Of a DNA stretch of 18,325 nucleotides, positions 14,515-18,325 are shown piece after piece. The number at the start of each line of letters is the position of its first letter. The first letter of the stretch is position 1. Source of the stretch: VRUE01 sp046733275 (GTDB taxonomy: Bacteria; Actinomycetota; Thermoleophilia; Solirubrobacterales; 70-9); contig JBKPOW010000029.1 of NCBI GenBank assembly GCA_046733275.1, forward strand, positions 1 to 18,325, given 5' to 3'. A program made the position numbers and the translations under genes. Below the pieces are notes generated by a model. The model was not told where the DNA came from. It saw nothing but the letters and a program-made list of their open reading frames with translations, and made no database searches.

Positions 14515-15734
14515 CAGTCCTCGACCTCCTCGGCAACCGTCGGGTCGCCGCCCTCCTCGGCCACCTCCGGCTCGGACCCCTCCTGGGCGTCGCCGTGCTC
14601 GGCTGGATTCGGCCTGTCCTGGGGACGAGGGCCGTCCGGCTGCCCCGCGTAGGCCGCCCCCGCCTCGGCCAGCTCGCGCGCCGCCTCCGGCATCTCCTCT
14701 TCCTCGCGCTCGCCGCGATGCGGCTCGGGGCTGCGCTCGTCGACCGCGTACCAGGCGGCGCCGGTGTCGAGCACGTAGAGGCTTTCGTAGAGGGTGTCGA
14801 GCGCCGGTTCGGGCGAGGACTCGGCGAACTCGACCGCGGTGGTCACCTGCTCCTCGGCTTTCTCGCGCACCTCCTGCACCTCGCGCTCGCCCAGCACGCC
14901 GGCCTCGACGCAGCGCCGCGCGAAGGCCTCGATCGGGTCCTTGCGCTGCCACTCCTCGACCTCCTCGCGCTCGCGGTAGACCTCGGGGTCGGCGGCGGAG
15001 TGGCCGCGGTAGCGGTAGGTGAAGGCCTCGAGGATGGTCGGCCGCCGCTCCTCGCGCGCCCGGCGGATCCCCTCGGCGACGCCCTCGCGCACGGCGATCA
15101 CGTCCATGCCGTCTACCCGCTCGCCGCTGATGCCGTAGCCCTCGGCCTTCTTCGAGAGATCGGTCTGGGCGGAGTGGCGCTCGACCGAGGTTCCCATCCC
15201 GTAGAGGTTGTTCTCGACCAGGAAGAAGACCGGTAGCTGCCAGAGTGCCGCCAGGTTCATCGTCTCGCCGAAGTTGCCGGTGTTGGAGGCGCCGTCGCCG
15301 AAGATGCAGACGGTGACCGCGTCCTCGCCCTTGTACTCGGAGGAGAGGGCGAGGCCGGCGGCGATCGGCAGGTTGCCGCCGACGACCCCGTAGCCGCCCA
15401 TGAAGCGGCGCTCGCGGTCGAAGATGTGCATCGAGCCACCGCGGCCGCCGCTGGTGCCGTCGACGCGGCCGAACAGCTCCGCCATCACCCGCTTGGGATC
15501 GGTGCCGCGGGCGATCGCGTGGCCGTGGGTGCGGTAGGTGCCGATCAGGTAGTCCTCGTCGCGCATCACCGAGGTGGTGCCGACGATCGTCGCCTCCTCG
15601 CCGATCGCCAGGTGGAGGAAGCCGCCCGCTTTCGCCCGCTGGTACTGCCGCCCCGCCTCCTCCTCGAAGCGCCGGATCAGCGCCATCCGCGCGAGCAGCT
15701 CGTAACAGGTGCCGGCGTCGGGGAGATTCGCCAC
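14514..15734 (-). CDS. pdhA: Pyruvate dehydrogenase E1 component, alpha subunit, with acidic C-terminal tail
   Basis: The alpha subunit binds thiamine diphosphate. It has 406 residues, with THGHAIARG (69-77), GRGGSMHIFD (97-106, PDH type), the cofactor motif GDGASN (147-152) closing at ENN (174-176), and the phosphorylation-loop region YRYRGHSAADP (240-250). The conserved fold ends near residue 325. About 80 further residues are rich in Glu, Pro and Gly (EREEEEMPEAAREL, later PEVAEEGGDPTVAEEVED); most relatives stop at about 330-370. The start is GTG with a weak ribosome binding site, 41 nt after the stop of the DsbA-like gene. Acetoin dehydrogenase E1 is a close alternative, but linkage with lpd and nearby lipA/lipB favours PDH. 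Confidence 0.95.
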   Translation of the reverse strand: MANLPDAGTCYELLARMALIRRFEEEAGRQYQRAKAGGFLHLAIGEEATIVGTTSVMRDEDYLIGTYRTHGHAIARGTDPKRVMAELFGRVDGTSGGRGGSMHIFDRERRFMGGYGVVGGNLPIAAGLALSSEYKGEDAVTVCIFGDGASNTGNFGETMNLAALWQLPVFFLVENNLYGMGTSVERHSAQTDLSKKAEGYGISGERVDGMDVIAVREGVAEGIRRAREERRPTILEAFTYRYRGHSAADPEVYREREEVEEWQRKDPIEAFARRCVEAGVLGEREVQEVREKAEEQVTTAVEFAESSPEPALDTLYESLYVLDTGAAWYAVDERSPEPHRGEREEEEMPEAARELAEAGAAYAGQPDGPRPQDRPNPAEHGDAQEGSEPEVAEEGGDPTVAEEVED

Positions 15735-15775
15735 GAGGTCACATTAGCTCGCGGGACCCGCCGCCCACGCCGCCC

Positions 15776-16366
15776 TCAGCTCGCGGCCTCGACCGCCTCC
15801 TCCAGCCGGTCGTCCCCCCAGAACACCTGCCCGCCGACGGCGATCGAGGGGACTCCGATCACGCCCCGCTCGGCCGCCGCTTCGGTCGCCTCGATCAGCG
15901 CCCGCTTGACCGTCTCGGTGCCGCAGGCCTTGCTCACCGCGGTGGGGTGGAGCTCGCAAGCGGCGGCGGCGATCAGCACGTTGTCGTGCTCGCTCAGGTC
16001 GCGGCCGGCGGCGAATGCCTGGCGGAAGGCGGCGAGGGCGAAGGAGACGGTGCGGCCGGTCTGCTTGGCGAAGGTCGCCGCGCGCATGGCGAAGAGCGTG
16101 TTGCCCGGCCAGGGCTCGGGCCAGACGGGGCGCGGCAGCCCGTACGCGCCGGCGCGCCGCTCGACCTCGGCGATGCCGTCCTCGCGCCCCGGCCCGTTCG
16201 CCCAGGAGTCGCGGCCGAAGCGCTTGAAGAGGCCGCCGAGCAGGACCGGCTGCCACTCCGGCTGCTCCAGCTCGGCGTCGGTGAACAGGCCGCTGATCCG
16301 CTCCGCGGTCAGGTACGCGTAGGGGGAGCCGAGGTCGAAGTAGAAGGTGGCGCGCTCGCCGCTCAA
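15776..16366 (-). CDS. DsbA-family thioredoxin-fold protein, HCCA-isomerase-like, without CxxC
   Basis: This 196-residue protein opens with FYFDLGSPYAYL (8-19) and has GVIGVPSIAVGGQVFWGDDRL at 168-188, including the cis-proline GVPS (171-174). This matches the DsbA/2-hydroxychromene-2-carboxylate isomerase/GST-kappa group. The position of the DsbA CxxC is held by Gly-Ser-Pro-Tyr, Ser14 being the usual thiol-contacting residue, so it is unlikely to be a disulfide oxidase. There is no signal peptide, so it is cytoplasmic. The start is TTG overlapping the lpd stop (TTGA), followed by pdhA after 41 nt. It is therefore embedded in the PDH operon. Its substrate and thiol cofactor are unknown. Confidence 0.85.
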   Translation of the reverse strand: MSGERATFYFDLGSPYAYLTAERISGLFTDAELEQPEWQPVLLGGLFKRFGRDSWANGPGREDGIAEVERRAGAYGLPRPVWPEPWPGNTLFAMRAATFAKQTGRTVSFALAAFRQAFAAGRDLSEHDNVLIAAAACELHPTAVSKACGTETVKRALIEATEAAAERGVIGVPSIAVGGQVFWGDDRLEEAVEAAS

Positions 16367-17730
16367 GCGTGCGTCGCCCAGCCGTCCACCGCGCGGGCCG
16401 CGTCGAGGATCGCCTCGGAGATCGTCGGGTGAGGGTGGACGATCCGGGCCAGCTCCTGGTAGCCGCCCTCGAGCGCCATCGTCGCGACCAGCTCGGCGAT
16501 CATGTCGCAGGCGCGGTTGCCGACCACGTGGGCGCCGAGGATCTCGCCGTACTTGGAGTCGACGACGAGCTTGACCATGCCTTCTTTGTCGTCGTAGACG
16601 GTGGCGGCGCCGACCCCGCCCAGTTTCAGCTTGCCGACCTTGACCTCGTGGCCGGCCGCCTTCGCCGCCGCCTCGGTGAGGCCGACGCTGGCGACCTGCG
16701 GGTGGCAGAAGGTCGCGCCGGCGACGAGGTTCTGGTCGACCGGGTGGGTGTCCGCGCCGGCGGCGTGCTCGACCGCGACGACCCCCTCCTCGGAGGCCTT
16801 GTGGGCGAGCGCCTTGGCGCCCGTCAGGTCGCCGATCGCGTAGACCTTCTCCCTCGAGGTCCGCTGGTACTCGTCGACCTCGACCTTGCCGCGCTCGGTC
16901 AGCTTGACGCCCGCGGCCTCCAGCCCCAACCCCTCGACGTCCGGGCCGCGGCCGCCGGCGATGCAGAGGTAGTCGACCTCGGCGCTCTCGCCGCCGTAGG
17001 TGAACTTGACACTGCTTTCACTCGCCTCGACGTTCTCGACCGGGGATCCGGTGGAGATCGCGATGTTCTGCTTCTTGAACGCCCGCTCGACCACCCGCGC
17101 CATGTCCTTGTCCTCGGCCGGGAGGATCTGGTCGAGCATCTCGATCAGCAGCACCTCGGTGCCGAAGCGGCCGTAGGCGGAGGCGATCTCGCAGCCCGAG
17201 GCACCGGCGCCGACGACGGCGATCTTCGCGGGCCGCTCGGGCAGCGACCAGGCTCTCCAGGTGTCGAGCACCCGCCCGCCGAACTCGACCCCGGGGATCG
17301 GCAGCGCGACCGAGCCGGTGGCGAGGATCACGGCCCCCGCCTCGTAGGTCTCGTCGCCGACCGCGACGTTCCCCTCGGCGGTGAGCGATCCGTCGCCCTC
17401 GATCCAGGTCACCTTGTTTTTCTCCCAGAGCATCTTCACCCCGCCCGAGAGCGAGTCGGAGACGGCGGCGCGGCGCTTGCCCAGCGCCTCCCAGTCGAGC
17501 TCGGCGTCCTTGACCACCACGCCCAGCTCGGCGCTGTTGCGTGCCTGGTCGTAGAGCTCGGCGGTGTGGAGGACGGTCTTGGCCGGGATGCAGGCGTAGT
17601 TGAGGCAGCGGCCGCCCGGTTTGTCGCGCTCGACCACCGCCGTCTTGCGCCCCAGCTGGGCCGAGCGGATCGCGGCGACGTACCCACCCGGGCCCCCGCC
17701 GATGACGATCGTGTCGAACGATTCAGCCAA
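16363..17730 (-). CDS. lpdA: Dihydrolipoyl dehydrogenase (E3)
   Basis: E3 is a flavoprotein that reoxidises dihydrolipoyl groups and reduces NAD+. The 455 residues contain the FAD motif VIGGGPGGYVAA (9-20), the redox disulfide Cys42/Cys47 in GGRCLNYACIPAK, the NAD motif VVGAGASGCE (172-181), the second FAD motif YAIGDLTG (297-304), and the C-terminal HPHPTISEA with His434 and Glu439 as the base pair. The active-site stretch differs slightly from the common GGTCLNVGCIPSK. The start is TTG, 16 nt after the stop of the 4-TM protein gene; the preceding leader shows no strong Shine-Dalgarno. It probably serves the PDH complex encoded downstream. Confidence 0.96.
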   Translation of the reverse strand: MAESFDTIVIGGGPGGYVAAIRSAQLGRKTAVVERDKPGGRCLNYACIPAKTVLHTAELYDQARNSAELGVVVKDAELDWEALGKRRAAVSDSLSGGVKMLWEKNKVTWIEGDGSLTAEGNVAVGDETYEAGAVILATGSVALPIPGVEFGGRVLDTWRAWSLPERPAKIAVVGAGASGCEIASAYGRFGTEVLLIEMLDQILPAEDKDMARVVERAFKKQNIAISTGSPVENVEASESSVKFTYGGESAEVDYLCIAGGRGPDVEGLGLEAAGVKLTERGKVEVDEYQRTSREKVYAIGDLTGAKALAHKASEEGVVAVEHAAGADTHPVDQNLVAGATFCHPQVASVGLTEAAAKAAGHEVKVGKLKLGGVGAATVYDDKEGMVKLVVDSKYGEILGAHVVGNRACDMIAELVATMALEGGYQELARIVHPHPTISEAILDAARAVDGWATHA

Positions 17731-17746
17731 GAAGCTGAGCCTATAG

Positions 17747-18274
17747 CTACCCGCGTTTTGGCATCTGGATGCGCGCCATCGCCTTGACCATGAAGAAGAA
17801 GAGGGTCCCGGCGACGGCGAGCAGGGCGAGGGTCACGGCGAACTCGGCCAGGCTCGACGCCTGTACGGCGAGGCCGAAGACGGCGCTGAAGATGAGGAAG
17901 ACGAGCAGGAGCTGGAAGCCGAGCACGGCCCAGTAGCGGGCGCGCCACATGCCCCAGGCCATCATGCCCATGATCAGCGCCGGGGCCAGCACCTGGACGA
18001 AGCGCGGTTTGTCGCCTTCGACCTCGACCCCGGCGACGTAGCCGGCGACGATCGAGAGGGCGACGAGGCCGGCGACGACGGCGCCGATCGTCACCACCAG
18101 CGGCCGCTCGTCCTCGGCCAGCGGCTCGAGGCTCTCGCGCACCTCCCGGTTGCGCTGCTCGGCGAGGGCGTAGCCGCGCTCCATCCGCTCGCGCGGGGTG
18201 GGCTGCTCGCCGGCGTCCTGCGCGCTCCCGCCGCCGCGCCGCTTGCGCTTGCGGCGGGCGCCTGAGTCAGCCAC
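17747..18274 (-). CDS. Four-helix membrane protein, unknown function
   Basis: This 175-residue protein starts with GTG. Its N-terminus is very basic (ARRKRKRRGGG) and is followed by a charged helix (about 25-57, RERMERGYALAEQRNREVRESL). Four hydrophobic segments lie at about 59-81, 92-110, 114-137 and 142-163, and the C-terminus is basic (RIQMPKRG). It has no signal peptide and no family I recognise. It is the first complete gene of the strand that carries the PDH operon, 16 nt before lpd, so it is probably co-transcribed. Its start overlaps the end of a frame that enters from the right edge of the window. Confidence 0.75.
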   Translation of the reverse strand: MADSGARRKRKRRGGGSAQDAGEQPTPRERMERGYALAEQRNREVRESLEPLAEDERPLVVTIGAVVAGLVALSIVAGYVAGVEVEGDKPRFVQVLAPALIMGMMAWGMWRARYWAVLGFQLLLVFLIFSAVFGLAVQASSLAEFAVTLALLAVAGTLFFFMVKAMARIQMPKRG

Positions 18275-18325
18275 CGGGCGCAGCCTCCCCGACGGAGGCG
18301 AGGGCGCCGCGCAGGGCCACGGCCG
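18267..18325 (-). CDS. Partial CDS at the right edge, C-terminal 18 residues
   Basis: A minus-strand frame enters from the window end and reaches TGA at 18269-18267. It reads AVALRGALASVGEAAPGG and overlaps the start of the 4-TM protein gene by 8 nt. Tight overlaps are common here, and the Ala/Gly-rich ending fits a C-terminus, but the piece is too short to name. Confidence 0.35.
   Translation of the reverse strand, partial: AVALRGALASVGEAAPGG

Noticed and set aside
12179..14536. Apparent 785-residue fusion protein ending in E2
   Set aside because: The extra N-terminal half is pdhB read in another frame. The E2 proper begins at the ATG at 13522 with a canonical lipoyl domain and Shine-Dalgarno.
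13522..14952. N-terminally extended E1 beta (476 codons)
   Set aside because: The extension overlaps pdhA in another frame and is low-complexity Arg/Gly/Ala. The ATG at 14514 gives the normal family N-terminus and couples to the pdhA stop.

Overview
The window is about 70% GC and gene-dense. Starts are often not ATG: nine of the sixteen complete protein genes use GTG or TTG, and many neighbouring genes overlap by 1 or 4 nt. The gene content fits a high-GC Actinomycetota chromosome: an LpqY-type sugar transporter, adjacent lipB-lipA, a PDH complex with a two-subunit E1, and an acidic protein of a type I associate with actinobacteria. My best guess is class Thermoleophilia (Solirubrobacterales or Gaiellales). 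This is inference from gene style, not from a search.

Layout. (1) 1-500: a partial gene and an 80-residue two-helix membrane protein with clearly lower GC and AT-richer third codon positions. They end beside a stem-loop at the 3' end of tRNA-Ala(CGC), 501-573. This looks like the edge of an acquired element. (2) 641-6286: a sugar uptake and use module. An ABC ATPase (minus strand) is divergent from a tight operon of lipoprotein binding protein, two permeases and a cytoplasmic six-hairpin glycosidase. The 166-nt divergent region carries a strong operator-like inverted repeat, and a small hairpin that covers the binding-protein ribosome binding site. (3) 6394-7234: a very acidic, probably disordered protein convergent with tRNA-Ala(UGC). 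(4) 7264-8987: lipB-lipA, the de novo lipoate pathway. (5) 9017-10594: a divergent multi-pass membrane protein of GT-C-like layout. (6) 10610-12127: a phospholipase C/acid phosphatase family protein. (7) 12179-18274, minus strand: a probable operon reading 4-TM membrane protein, lpd (E3), DsbA/HCCA-isomerase-like protein, pdhA (E1 alpha), pdhB (E1 beta), pdhC (E2). A partial gene enters at the right edge.

How the genes connect. LipB and LipA make the lipoyl cofactor that the E2 lipoyl domain carries. E1 alpha/beta decarboxylate pyruvate, E2 forms acetyl-CoA and E3 reoxidises the lipoyl arm. The transporter-glycosidase module would supply sugar to the same central pathway.

Most interesting observations: a nested inverted repeat of about 130 bp inside the E2 linker coding sequence; a thioredoxin-fold protein without CxxC coupled to lpd inside the PDH operon; the operator-like palindromes at the sugar operon and at lipB; a 15-bp tandem duplication that doubles the TTG start of the glycosidase; and a foreign-looking edge at a tRNA. 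I see no CRISPR array, transposase, integrase, rRNA or defence system. I found no clearly undescribed multi-gene system; the best leads are the DsbA-like PDH partner and the E2 palindrome.
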